A stretch of DNA of 64,000 nt, taken from positions 372,001-436,000 of the forward strand of contig CAWIKR010000003.1 in the NCBI GenBank assembly GCA_963836775.1, written 5' to 3'. Below the pieces are notes generated by a model. It had not been told where the DNA came from and did not search any database. It saw nothing but the letters and a program-made list of their open reading frames with translations. Below are positions 1 to 8,329 of the stretch, in pieces. Source of the stretch: DASQPR01 sp963836775 (GTDB lineage Bacteria; Actinomycetota; Actinomycetes; Mycobacteriales; Micromonosporaceae). The stretch's first letter is position 1, and each line of letters opens with the position of its first letter. The translations under genes were made by a program, and so were the position numbers.

Positions 1-1021
1 AGCCGGTGGCGTTGGTCTTGCCGAGGATCCGCGTCAGCACCTGCTGGAAGTCCTGCTCGAACTCGGTATCGCTGCCGCGTGCCACCAGCGTCAGGGACTC
101 GTCGGCGCGGGCCTCGAGCACCGCGATCCGGATCGTCACCAGGTTCTTGACCTGCGCCGAGCCGTCGGTGTGAGCCCTGCTGAGGTGGGTCGTCGCGGCA
201 CCCCACGACGCCACCATCCAGATCATCGAGATCGCCACGGCCAGGAGCGCGGTGGTCACCCCGATGTTGAACACCCGGTTGGTACGCCGGGTGAGCAGGC
301 GCGCGGTGACAACCAGAACCACCAGAAGTGCGACGCCGAGGGGCAGCGCCAGCCACGGGAAGCCGGCCCCGGCGGCGCGGTCGGCTTCCATGCCGTCGGA
401 CTCCGCACGGTTCACCGACGTCGCCGCGCCGAGCAGCGTGGAGTGCATGAGTGCCGAAGCCTCGCGCAGGTAGGCAGCGCCGACCGGGAGACCGGCGCGG
501 TTGTCGGCCCGCGCCGTCTCCACCAGACCGGCGTAGACCGGCAGGTTGGCGGTCAGCGTATTGATCGACGACCGGTTGGCCGTCGGGTCGCCGGAGATAT
601 CGGCGAGCGCGGCGCTGGCCGCGGCGATGTCGTTGTTGTAGCGGTCCCGCAGCTCCTTTGGCTCCGTGCCGCCGGACAGGAACGCGGCCGCGGCAGTGGC
701 GTCGGCGTCGAAGAGCGATCGGTAAAGCGACTGGGCGGAGACGGTGAGCGGCCCGCTGGTGGTCCGCATCCGGTCAACGGCGTTGTCCCGCTGCACGGCT
801 CCGGCCAGCGCGACGGCGGCGTAGGCCAGGCCGATCGCGAGAATCGCCACCATGGCCGCGGCGAATCGCCCGGGTGTGCTGGTAAGAGTGGCGCGAGCCC
901 GGGCGCGGCGGCCGGCGGCCGGGCGATCGGCCGACACCGGCGTGCTGATCGCGCCAAGTTGCATCGGAATCAGGGTGGAAGCATGCGTCGCCGGCACCGC
1001 GGGCGAGCCGCTCGCGATCAC
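1..1021 (-). CDS. GlnX-like integral membrane protein (3' end outside window)
   Basis: The minus strand stays open from the left edge to about 1021. It encodes a cytoplasmic Arg/Ala-rich N-terminus, a first membrane segment (near 800-853), an extracytoplasmic stretch with the motif SLYRSLFDADATAAAAF, then two close membrane segments (about 290-360 and 220-265) and a soluble tail containing ARADESLTLVARGSD. This layout matches the GlnX-type membrane proteins that neighbour glnH and pknG in actinobacteria, where they take part in amino-acid sensing. That assignment is from memory of the family and is not proven. The start is uncertain: GTG at 1021 follows a G-run at a good distance, while ATG at 964 lacks a ribosome site. 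The C-terminus lies outside the window. Confidence 0.6.
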   Translation of the reverse strand, partial: MIASGSPAVPATHASTLIPMQLGAISTPVSADRPAAGRRARARATLTSTPGRFAAAMVAILAIGLAYAAVALAGAVQRDNAVDRMRTTSGPLTVSAQSLYRSLFDADATAAAAFLSGGTEPKELRDRYNNDIAAASAALADISGDPTANRSSINTLTANLPVYAGLVETARADNRAGLPVGAAYLREASALMHSTLLGAATSVNRAESDGMEADRAAGAGFPWLALPLGVALLVVLVVTARLLTRRTNRVFNIGVTTALLAVAISMIWMVASWGAATTHLSRAHTDGSAQVKNLVTIRIAVLEARADESLTLVARGSDTEFEQDFQQVLTRILGKTNATG

Positions 1022-1214
1022 CAACGCATCCCCCCAGTTTCTGCGCGGCCGACCGCGCCGCGCCCGGGTTACGGTAGCCGTTCCCGTCAATCGCCGTATA
1101 CCGGGATTACGGCTGAGACCGTCCGCACGAGGGTTCCGGCAAATACCTTGAATACCGTCATTACCGCCCGAAACATGAGCCCACTTTTGTAGGGTTCCGT
1201 TGCGGGAGGAAGAC

Positions 1215-1895
1215 ATGAAGGTGCTTGGGAAATCGTCGTCGGGCTCCACCTCGGTGCCGGCCGCGCCGGCCGGGTCACCGGCGCCGGACGGGCCGCCGCC
1301 ACCCAGGCGCCGCAAGCGCTCCAAGGGCAACATCGTCGCCGGAATCGTCGCGGTGGTCACCTTCCTAGGCCTGCTGGCCGCGCCGTTCTGGCTGCTCAAG
1401 GCCGGACTCGGCGCGAAGCACCACCAGGACAACCAGAATTTCGTGCACGCCAACCATCCGGGCGAGCTCGTGCACGACGGCGTCGTCTCGTTCACCATCG
1501 ACCCGGTCCAGTGTGGAGCCACGGCGATCGGCCGGCACAAGTCCCAGCACGGTCAGTTCTGCCAGGTCGGCATCACGATGCGCAACAACGGTCCGGTGCC
1601 GCTGCGATTCAATGCCATCTCGCAACGGGCGATGGGCTCGAAGGGCGGCTTCTACGTGCCGGATCCGGCCGCCGACGCGATCCTGAACAAGCACAGCGAC
1701 ACCATCCCGGACATCGGCGACCCGAAGCACACCGAGGAAGCCGCGCTCACGCCGCCGGTGGCGCCGGCGCTCAAGCCCGGCGAGCAGGCCACCTACACGA
1801 TCGCCTACGACATCCCGACCAGCGTCAAGCTGACCCAGATCGACCTGCACGCCAACGAATACAGCTCCGGCGCGCTGGTGCTGATCACTCGCTAG
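1215..1895 (+). CDS. Membrane-anchored DUF4352-type extracytoplasmic protein
   Basis: The protein has 226 residues. A Pro/Arg-rich cytoplasmic head is followed by one membrane segment (about residues 39-61) and an extracytoplasmic domain (about 85-226). That domain has two cysteines (C100, C116), a stretch reading VGITMRNNGPVPLRFN and a closing beta-strand pattern, typical of DUF4352/immunoglobulin-like domains. The ATG at 1215 is chosen because GGGAGGA lies just upstream; an in-frame TTG at 1200 is less likely. It is divergent from the GlnX-like gene, and its 3' end overlaps the convergent CoA-transferase by 11 bases. The role is unknown; many such proteins are surface stress or ligand-binding proteins. 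Confidence 0.75.
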   Translation: MKVLGKSSSGSTSVPAAPAGSPAPDGPPPPRRRKRSKGNIVAGIVAVVTFLGLLAAPFWLLKAGLGAKHHQDNQNFVHANHPGELVHDGVVSFTIDPVQCGATAIGRHKSQHGQFCQVGITMRNNGPVPLRFNAISQRAMGSKGGFYVPDPAADAILNKHSDTIPDIGDPKHTEEAALTPPVAPALKPGEQATYTIAYDIPTSVKLTQIDLHANEYSSGALVLITR

Positions 1896-3093
1896 CGGCG
1901 GGCAGCCGAACCCCCGGGTCGTCGAGCAACCACGAGGTGATCTCGGCGGTGTGCGCGCCGAGCCGGGGTGGCGGATGCCGGTAACTGGCGGGCGCGGCGG
2001 AGAGCCGGATCGGCGAGGCCGGTGTGCGTACCGGAGTGCCGTCACGGTCCTGCCGGACCACTGGATCCAGTCCCAGGTCGGCGGCGAGCTGGAAGCCTTC
2101 GCCGACGGTGTTGACCGGGCCGCAGGCAACCCCGGCCCGGGTCAACTCGGCCAGCCAGTCCGCCGCGGGCCGCATGACGAGCACGGTTTCGATGGCCGTG
2201 ATCAGCCGGTCCCGGTGCTGCACCCGGGCGGCGTTGGTCTCGATCGCCGGGTCGATCGGCAGCCCGATCGCGGTGGCGAATCGGCGGAACTGAGCATCGT
2301 TGCCGACCGCCACGGCGATCGGGCGATCGGCGGTCCGCAGGGTTTCGTACGGGGTGATGCTGGGGTGCCGGTTGCCCATGCGGTGCGGCGTGACCCCGGC
2401 GTTCAGGTGCGCCGAGGCCTGGTTCGCCAGAGCGGCCAGAAGCGTGCCCAGCAATGACACATCCACTCGCTGGCCGCGGCCGGTGCGCTGGCGCGCGAAC
2501 AACGCCGCCAGGACGCCGCTGACCAGGTTCTGACCGGCGAGCACGTCGACCAGCGCGACGCCGGTCTTGGTCGGCTCGCCGTCCGGCGCACCGGTCACCG
2601 ACATCAGGCCGCCGACCGCCTGGATCAGGAAGTCGTAGCCGGGCAGCCCGGCACCGGCATCGCGCCCGAACCCGGTGACGCTGGCGTAAACGACTCCCGG
2701 ATTACGCGCCGCCACTTGCTCGTATCCGATGCCGAAGCGCTCGGCCGTGCCCGGTGCGAAGTTCTCGATCAGGATGTCGGCGCGCTCGGACAGGCGTACC
2801 GCCAGTTCTTGATCTTTTGGATCGTTGAGATCGAGCACGATGCTGCGCTTGTTGCGGTTGGCGGCCAGGAAGTAGGTGGATTCGCCGTCGGCGCTGGTCG
2901 GCGGCTGCCAGCGCCGGGTGTCGTCGCCGGACCGGCTCTCCACCTTGATCACGGTGGCGCCCAGATCGCCCAGCGTCATGCCGGCCAGTGGCCCGGCCAG
3001 CACCCGGGAGAAGTCCGCCACCAGTAGCCCGTCCAGGGCACCGCCCGGCGCGAGCGGAAGTTCGGTCGAGGTCAGTGGTTGGGCATCCGGCAC
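1885..3093 (-). CDS. CoA-transferase family III (CaiB/BaiF) protein
   Basis: The protein has 402 residues, the usual length for formyl-CoA transferase/CaiB-type enzymes, which move CoA between carboxylic acids through an aspartyl-CoA anhydride. The N-terminal FSRVLAGPLAGMTLGDLGA motif (about 28-46), the GTAERFGIGY stretch and the GYDFLIQA motif are visible. D154 is the expected catalytic aspartate. The GTG at 3093 is taken as the start because the family N-terminus begins just after it; the ribosome site is weak. It is divergent from the MFS gene across 111 bases. The substrate cannot be read from sequence. Nothing looks broken. Confidence 0.88.
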   Translation of the reverse strand: MPDAQPLTSTELPLAPGGALDGLLVADFSRVLAGPLAGMTLGDLGATVIKVESRSGDDTRRWQPPTSADGESTYFLAANRNKRSIVLDLNDPKDQELAVRLSERADILIENFAPGTAERFGIGYEQVAARNPGVVYASVTGFGRDAGAGLPGYDFLIQAVGGLMSVTGAPDGEPTKTGVALVDVLAGQNLVSGVLAALFARQRTGRGQRVDVSLLGTLLAALANQASAHLNAGVTPHRMGNRHPSITPYETLRTADRPIAVAVGNDAQFRRFATAIGLPIDPAIETNAARVQHRDRLITAIETVLVMRPAADWLAELTRAGVACGPVNTVGEGFQLAADLGLDPVVRQDRDGTPVRTPASPIRLSAAPASYRHPPPRLGAHTAEITSWLLDDPGVRLPAASE

Positions 3094-3204
3094 GGGCTTC
3101 AATTTGCCGCACCGGACCGATCCGCGCGAGGGTGGGTTGGCTCTTGCGCCGGCCGCCGTCGTCCGGAAGGCTTTGTTCGAGTCGCGAATTATCTGGGAGA
3201 GTGG

Positions 3205-4410
3205 ATGTACCGCGCGCAACGCTGGGGAATTGCCGTGATCTTCGCGATCCACGGCATGGTGCAAGGCACGTTCGCCGCCCGCATTCCGGCGATCTCGGAG
3301 AATCTCTCGTTGAGCGCCGGCCTGCTTGGTCTCGCGCTGTTCATGCCGTCGGTCGGGTCGTTGAGCCTGATGCCGCTGGCCGGCCGGCTGATCCACCGGA
3401 TCGGGTTGCGCCGGTCCACGCAGCTGATGCTCGGAGCCTGGACCGTCGCCGTGGTGTTGCCGGCCCTGGCGCCGAATCTGCTCACGCTGTGCCTGAGCCT
3501 GGCGTTGATGGGCGCCTGCGCCGGCCTGGCGGATATTGCGATGAACGCGCACGGGTCCGCGGTCGAGCAGGGCATGGGCAGGTCGATCATGTCGGGCCTG
3601 CACGGCATGTGGAGCATCGGAGTCTTCATCGGAGCCGGAATCGGCGCCATCGCCGCCGCGTGGGACGTCAACGTCCGGGTGCACTTCGCCCTGGTCGCCG
3701 TGGTGCTGCTGGTGATCGGGCAGGTGGCCTGCCGGACGATTCCGGTGCGGGCGCCCGGCGCTGCCGAGGCCGAGCCGGAGCCACCGCGGTTCAGCCTGCC
3801 GCGCGGCCCGGTGCTGCTGATCGCCCTGGTGGCCTTCTGCGCTGTCTTCGTCGAAGTCTCCGGTTCTGACTGGGCCGGCGTCTACCTCCGCAAGGTCAGC
3901 CACAGCGGGCATGCCGAGGCGGCCATCGGCGTGGCCGTCTTCGCGGTCCTGATGGCGGTCAGCCGATTGAGCGGCGACGGCCTGGTGCGCCGGCTCGGAC
4001 CGACGTCCGCGGTGCGGGCGATGGCGGCGATCGGCACCGTCGGCGCGGTGATGATCGTGCTGGCCATCAACGGCGCCGTGACGATCATCGGATTCGGCCT
4101 GATGGGAGTCGGCATCGCGATCGTGGTGCCGCTGGCATTCGCGGCCGCTGGGCGGATCGGATCGGCCAATGGTGGCGGCCAGGCCGGCGCCGGTTCGGCG
4201 ATTGCCGGACTGGCCACGGTGGCCTACGGGGCCGGGCTGGCGGCGCCCGGAGCGATCGGCGGCCTGGCCAGCGTGACGTCGCTGCGCGGATCGTTCGTGA
4301 TGATCACCGTACTGGTAGCGGTGGTGTGCTTGGGCGCGACCGTGCTGCGGACCGGCGCGGCCGACGAAACGGCCGAGGAGCCGAGTGTCTATTCGGAGGT
4401 TTCGGCCTGA
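3205..4410 (+). CDS. MFS transporter, 12 membrane segments
   Basis: This is a 401-residue hydrophobic protein with about twelve membrane segments. It carries the loop 2-3 signature GRLIHRIGLRRS and a conserved early motif FAARIPAISENL, found in YbjJ/fucose-permease-like carriers. ATG 3205 follows GGGAGA at a suitable distance; the reading frame remains open upstream, but that part looks non-coding. It is divergent from the CoA-transferase, so a shared control region is possible. The substrate is unknown; drug or sugar export are both compatible with the family. Confidence 0.85.
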   Translation: MYRAQRWGIAVIFAIHGMVQGTFAARIPAISENLSLSAGLLGLALFMPSVGSLSLMPLAGRLIHRIGLRRSTQLMLGAWTVAVVLPALAPNLLTLCLSLALMGACAGLADIAMNAHGSAVEQGMGRSIMSGLHGMWSIGVFIGAGIGAIAAAWDVNVRVHFALVAVVLLVIGQVACRTIPVRAPGAAEAEPEPPRFSLPRGPVLLIALVAFCAVFVEVSGSDWAGVYLRKVSHSGHAEAAIGVAVFAVLMAVSRLSGDGLVRRLGPTSAVRAMAAIGTVGAVMIVLAINGAVTIIGFGLMGVGIAIVVPLAFAAAGRIGSANGGGQAGAGSAIAGLATVAYGAGLAAPGAIGGLASVTSLRGSFVMITVLVAVVCLGATVLRTGAADETAEEPSVYSEVSA

Positions 4411-4512
4411 TCTGGCTGTCAAATTGCTGTGAGTTTTGCCGTTACTGTCCGCATTGAACGAGCTAGCCGAGCTGCGACAAGAAGTCGTTTTGCGCCAAAG
4501 TCTGTAGTATCG

Positions 4513-4523
4513 CGAGAATCTCG
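4513..4523. promoter_or_regulatory. Short palindrome upstream of blaI-like gene
   Basis: CGAGA-A-TCTCG is a perfect inverted repeat with one central base. It ends 23 bases before the BlaI-type start and is preceded by TGTAGTAT. BlaI/MecI repressors usually bind palindromes in their own promoter, so this is a candidate auto-operator. The assignment is inferred. Confidence 0.3.
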
Positions 4524-4546
4524 TCCGCAGACCGGAGGTGCCTGAA

Positions 4547-4927
4547 ATGGACGACGTCAAGATCCGATCCGGCCGGCGACCCTGGGGAAGTCTCGAAGAA
4601 GAGGTGCTGGCCTCGCTATGGGCCGCGCCCGAACCGGTCACTGCCGGAGTGGTGCAGGCCGAGCTCGGCGGCGATCTCGCCTACAGCACGATCACCACGA
4701 TCCTGTCCCGGCTCCGCGCCAAGGGGCTGGTGGTCCGCAGCACCGCCGGACGTGGCCACCTTTACGCACCCGCGATGGACGCGGCCGCGCACACCGCCAA
4801 GGAGATGCACTCGCTGCTGATCCGCCGCGGTGACCGCAAGGCGGTCCTGGCCCGGTTCGTCGATGAGCTGTCGAGCGAGGAGGAGGCGCTTCTCCAGTCG
4901 CTAATGCGCGACCTGCAGGAGCGTTGA
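4547..4927 (+). CDS. BlaI/MecI/CopY-family transcriptional repressor
   Basis: The protein has 126 residues with a winged helix-turn-helix (about 15-75; motifs LEEEVLASLW and AYSTITTILSRLRAKGLVVR) and a C-terminal helical dimerisation part. It matches actinobacterial BlaI-like repressors in length and layout. ATG 4547 lies eight bases after GGAGG; an in-frame GTG at 4538 sits inside that ribosome site. It is followed one base later by a BlaR1/M48-like membrane protease, the classical repressor/protease pairing. In BlaR/BlaI systems the membrane protease triggers loss of the repressor. Whether this pair senses beta-lactams or another wall stress cannot be told, and no beta-lactamase is adjacent. 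Confidence 0.9.
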   Translation: MDDVKIRSGRRPWGSLEEEVLASLWAAPEPVTAGVVQAELGGDLAYSTITTILSRLRAKGLVVRSTAGRGHLYAPAMDAAAHTAKEMHSLLIRRGDRKAVLARFVDELSSEEEALLQSLMRDLQER

Positions 4928-4928
4928 C

Positions 4929-5858
4929 GTGGCGTTCTGGGTGTATCTCGGACTGTTCCTCGGAGTCGTCGTGGCTCTGTCGGCGCCGTGGATCGCCCGG
5001 ACGCTGCCGCCCCGGACCGGCGTCTGGGTGCTGAGCGCCGCGGCGGTGACCAGCGCGGCGGGCATGCTCGGCACGGTCGGCATGATCGCGCTGACCGGCG
5101 CTGCCCGAGTGCCATACCTGGCCAGTGAGGGCAACGTTTCGGCGGTGGCGTGGCGACACGTCGATCCGATCGCGGCGTGGGCGGCGACGCTGGCGGCGAT
5201 CGTCCTGACCGCTGGGCTGGCCCTCTTCGTGCGGGGCGTCTGGCGGGAAGTCTCGGCCCATGTCGGCGTACGCCGCTTGGTGCGGGCGATGTCCGGAAAC
5301 GACCGGTTGGTGGTCGTCGATGATGAAAACCCGCACGCGTACGCGGTCGGCGGGCGTAACGGGCGCATCGTCGTCTCCCGTGGCCTGCTCCGGGAACTCA
5401 GCGCCGACGAGCGCCGGGCGGTGCTCGCCCACGAAACCGCCCACCTGCGCAGCAATCACCACGTCCACCTGCGAGTGATCCGGGTGGCCGCGGCGCTCAA
5501 TCCACTGCTCCGCCAGTGCATCCCGGTGGCGTCGCTGGCCGTCGAGCGGTGGGCCGACGAGGATACGGCGGCCACCGTCGGCGACCGTACGCTGGTCGCC
5601 CGCGCGCTGGTCCGGGCCGCGCTCGCCGGCGCCAGCCGGAAGACCGCACCGCGCGGGACGCTCGCGCACACCGCCAGCGACGTCGGTCAGCGGGTCGCCG
5701 CCCTGATGCAGGCACCGCCTCGACCGCGCTGGACGATCGCCGTTGCCACGTCGGTGCTTCTGGTCGCGACGGCAGCGGCTCCGGTCTACGCGGCGGACAG
5801 CTTCGACAATCTGCTCAATTCGGCGGCGGCGCGGGGCGGAACTTCGTCCGTCAGGTAG
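4929..5858 (+). CDS. M56/M48-family membrane zinc metalloprotease (BlaR1-like)
   Basis: The protein has 309 residues with membrane segments near 4-26, 32-56, 84-104 and 273-290. The zinc motif is HETAH (168-172), and ERWADEDT (206-213) supplies the likely third ligand. The length and the absence of a penicillin-binding sensor domain fit the short actinobacterial M56 proteases that pair with BlaI. The GTG at 4929 follows the blaI stop after one base, so translation is probably coupled. It probably acts on a cytoplasmic or membrane protein in response to envelope signals; the signal is unknown. Confidence 0.88.
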   Translation: MAFWVYLGLFLGVVVALSAPWIARTLPPRTGVWVLSAAAVTSAAGMLGTVGMIALTGAARVPYLASEGNVSAVAWRHVDPIAAWAATLAAIVLTAGLALFVRGVWREVSAHVGVRRLVRAMSGNDRLVVVDDENPHAYAVGGRNGRIVVSRGLLRELSADERRAVLAHETAHLRSNHHVHLRVIRVAAALNPLLRQCIPVASLAVERWADEDTAATVGDRTLVARALVRAALAGASRKTAPRGTLAHTASDVGQRVAALMQAPPRPRWTIAVATSVLLVATAAAPVYAADSFDNLLNSAAARGGTSSVR

Positions 5859-6016
5859 CGCCCGCTGGACAATCAGGATAAATCGGGAAATTGGCTCTTA
5901 CGCCGCGCCATCCGCTGGTCGCCGTTCTAGCGTGGGTTTGTTGGTTTCCCGTGCCCATAGCTGGGCCGACAACCGGGGTGCCCGACCGCGGGCCGGGCCG
6001 CCGGACAGGAGCGAAG

Positions 6017-6208
6017 ATGGCCAAGCGCAAAGACCCTAATCAGCAGATGAAGGACGAGGCGCAGGCGTACCTGGATGCGCTGCCGGACGAGACCGCCGAA
6101 GGCCGGCTGGTGACCGACGAGGGCACCACCGCCGACAGCGGGGCCTGGGACTCCGAAGAGGCGCGCCAGCAGGCTCGCATCACGAAGAAGGGCAACCAGT
6201 CCCGATAA
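6017..6208 (+). CDS. Small hydrophilic protein, function unknown
   Basis: The protein has 63 residues, is very rich in charged and polar residues, and starts MAKRKDPNQQMKDEAQAYLD. AGGAG lies six bases before the ATG. It has no membrane segment and no cysteine. I do not recognise a domain. The ordered codon use and good ribosome site argue that it is a real gene and not noise. It lies alone between the protease gene and the convergent membrane-protein gene, with a GC palindrome downstream. Confidence 0.65.
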   Translation: MAKRKDPNQQMKDEAQAYLDALPDETAEGRLVTDEGTTADSGAWDSEEARQQARITKKGNQSR

Positions 6209-6275
6209 CGAAACGAACTGCGCAGGCGGCGTCGCGATTGCGGCGCCGCTTCTACGTCTTGGGCTCGGCGCCGGC

Positions 6276-6293
6276 CCGCCCGCGCGCGGGCGG
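6276..6293. terminator. GC palindrome between convergent genes
   Basis: An 18-base perfect palindrome (arms CCGCCCGCG and CGCGGGCGG) sits between the stop codons of the small protein and the membrane protein. No U-run follows. It could stop transcription from both sides. Confidence 0.4.
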
Positions 6294-6319
6294 CGAATCG
6301 ACAATGTCGAGTGGCGCCG

Positions 6320-7570
6320 TCAGGCGTCAGCCGGAACCGGCTCGGTTTCGATGGCGGGGATCGATCCGGCGGTGAGCGGCCGCGCAGGCCGGGACCGCAG
6401 GCCGAGCCAGGAGGCACCACCGATCGGAATGATCAGCCAGCAGGAGAGCAGCCGGTAGGTGAGCACCACCGCGGCGGCCGCGGCCGCCCCGGCACCGGCG
6501 GTAGCCAGGCCCGCCAGCAATCCGGTCTCGATCAGGCCGATGCCGCCGGGCGTGAGCGGGATCTGCCGCACCAGCTGAACGCCAAGATAGATGCTCGCCA
6601 GGGTCAGCACCCCGACCGGGAGCGCGAACGCGCGCGCGGCGGCGGCCAGGCACAGCAGGTCGGTGAGCCAGTTGAGTCCGGCGAAGGTGAGCGCGAACGC
6701 CCAGTGCCGCGGTCGCACCGAACGCCAGGTCGACACGTTGCGCCGCACGCTGACCATCGCGGTCGTCGTCCAGCGCCGGATGTTCGACTGCGGCTGGTGG
6801 ATCACCATCGCCGCCCTGGTCGGGTGGACGACCGATCGCCGGCCGCGCAGGAAAGCCCAGACGCCGACCGTCGCCAGCAGGCCGACGGCTGCCGTGACGA
6901 TCAGAGCCGAGTGCTCGTGCCAGGCTTCGCTCGGCGCGACCGCCACGACTCCGGCCAGGCCCAGCACGTAGACCAGGCCGAGACCGAGGAACGACACGAC
7001 GCCGGAGAGGACCATGACGGCGGCCGCCGTGTCCCGGCTGGCGCCGCTGCGCCGGTATTGCTGGAACGCGAAGGCGGCCGAGACCGCCGACCCGGCCGGC
7101 ATGCTGATCGCGATCGCTGATCGGGCGTACGTGACGCCGATTGCTCGCGGCATCGACATCCGGACCGACATCGCCCGGAGGAGCCCACGTTGCTGCCGGG
7201 CGAACATCGCCATCGACACTGCTTCCATCACGGCCGCGACGCCGACCCAGCGCAGATCGGCATTGGCGATGGCGGAACTGATCGCGTGCACGCTGGGCAG
7301 TTTGCCGCGGAGCGTGAAGACGACCAGGCCGAGAGCGACCAGGGCGGCCACGCCGGCCCACAGTTTGGCCCGGAGGCCCCGCTTGGAGGCGGCGGCCGAC
7401 TCGGACGGCACCGGCCGGGACGTCGGGACCAGCATCGCGGAAGCCGAGACGTTGCCGGCGGGCGGTGCCGGAGACCGATCGGCCGGAGCCACCACATTCA
7501 GCGGCGGCATCGAGTCAAGATCGGCAGGAAGTTCCCGGTTACGGTGAGCGGGACATGGCATGACGCTCAT
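6320..7570 (-). CDS. Lysylphosphatidylglycerol synthase transmembrane (UPF0104) family protein
   Basis: The protein has up to 416 residues: a disordered N-terminus of about 65 residues, then roughly eight membrane segments. It carries family features such as the conserved QQRGLLRAM-like loop, the GGIGLIETGLL motif and the final membrane helices. It is the membrane domain alone, with no aminoacyl-transferase domain, so it resembles the flippase-type half of MprF-like proteins and may move a lipid or glycolipid. The ATG at 7570 is used; ATG 7561 and 7510 are alternatives. It is convergent with the small hydrophilic gene. Confidence 0.82.
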   Translation of the reverse strand: MSVMPCPAHRNRELPADLDSMPPLNVVAPADRSPAPPAGNVSASAMLVPTSRPVPSESAAASKRGLRAKLWAGVAALVALGLVVFTLRGKLPSVHAISSAIANADLRWVGVAAVMEAVSMAMFARQQRGLLRAMSVRMSMPRAIGVTYARSAIAISMPAGSAVSAAFAFQQYRRSGASRDTAAAVMVLSGVVSFLGLGLVYVLGLAGVVAVAPSEAWHEHSALIVTAAVGLLATVGVWAFLRGRRSVVHPTRAAMVIHQPQSNIRRWTTTAMVSVRRNVSTWRSVRPRHWAFALTFAGLNWLTDLLCLAAAARAFALPVGVLTLASIYLGVQLVRQIPLTPGGIGLIETGLLAGLATAGAGAAAAAAVVLTYRLLSCWLIIPIGGASWLGLRSRPARPLTAGSIPAIETEPVPADA

Positions 7571-7817
7571 GCGGCCGACTCACCCCCCAAGAGACCGAAC
7601 AGCGTTCGCTTGCAATTAATTGAACGGTCGGTACGGGTCACAGCGTAACCCGACACTAACTACTGGTCCACGCATTAACGCTGTGAGCTACGTCAGAGTT
7701 CCCCTACTCCAATGACGTTTTTTAACAGGTGGTTGTGACAAAAGTGCGGCGTTCGGCCGATCCGAGCCGGTAGTGGCGGGTCTGATCCGAGTGGCCTGCG
7801 GTGCGTCAGGTGACCAG

Positions 7818-7884
7818 GACCACATCTGGCCGGCCTCGGGGGTGCGTCCTCGCGGACTGGCGGCCGTACGCGCAAGATGTGGTC
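7818..7884 (+). promoter_or_regulatory. Inverted repeat ending at the osmC start codon
   Basis: GACCACATCT (7818-7827) is perfectly complementary to AGATGTGGTC (7875-7884), which touches the ATG at 7885. In RNA this would form a stem that covers the ribosome-binding position, and no Shine-Dalgarno sequence is visible there. The rest of the gap 7571-7817 shows no gene, only AT-richer promoter-like sequence. Confidence 0.35.
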
Positions 7885-8292
7885 ATGGGCTTTCACGTGA
7901 CGGTCGAGCGGACCGAATCCGGCTATCGGGCCACCAACGCCTCCGGCGCCACCATCGAGTTCGGGACCGAGGGCACGTTCAGCCCGGTCGAGCTGATGCT
8001 GGCGGCGCTCGGTGGCTGCAACATCGTGACCGTTGAGCCGCTGACCGCGCAGCGCGGGCACCGCCTGACCAAGCTGGCCGCCACGATGACGGCGGAGAAG
8101 ATCAGGCCGAACAAGATCGGCCCGGTGACCCTGACATATGACGTGGAGATGCCGGCCGGTGACGCCGAAGCTGACGCGATCTTCCACGACGTCGCGGAGC
8201 GCGTACACAAGAAGTCCTGCTCGGTCAGCACCGCGCTCGAGGAGGAGACCCCGGTGATCCTGGTGCTGCCGGACCAGCCGGCGGCCGGCTGA
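7885..8292 (+). CDS. OsmC-family peroxiredoxin-like protein
   Basis: The protein has 135 residues with the OsmC/Ohr fold pattern. It has two conserved cysteines, C45 in the motif LMLAALGGCN and C112 in KKSCSVS. These would give thiol-based reduction of organic peroxides. The ATG at 7885 matches the domain start; an upstream in-frame GTG at 7801 would add an unrelated 28-residue head. No ribosome site is visible, and an inverted repeat ends at the start codon. It is convergent with the sirtuin gene. Confidence 0.88.
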   Translation: MGFHVTVERTESGYRATNASGATIEFGTEGTFSPVELMLAALGGCNIVTVEPLTAQRGHRLTKLAATMTAEKIRPNKIGPVTLTYDVEMPAGDAEADAIFHDVAERVHKKSCSVSTALEEETPVILVLPDQPAAG

Positions 8293-8293
8293 G

Positions 8294-8329
8294 CCGGCTC
8301 GTTACTGCGACGGCTCCTAGCCGAGCCGG
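8294..8329. terminator. Hairpin between osmC-like and sirtuin genes
   Basis: CCGGCTCG (8294-8301) pairs with CGAGCCGG (8322-8329) across the short convergent gap. It overlaps the end of the sirtuin gene. It could serve both genes; there is no U-run. Confidence 0.35.

Noticed and set aside
170..1192. Long plus-strand open frame opposite the left-edge gene
   Set aside because: It is Arg/Gly-rich with no domain, whereas the minus strand gives a membrane protein with clear segments and family motifs.
3094..4641. Minus-strand frame extending the CoA-transferase to 918 residues
   Set aside because: The extension is antisense to the MFS and BlaI genes, is low-complexity, and the CoA-transferase family N-terminus begins at 3093.
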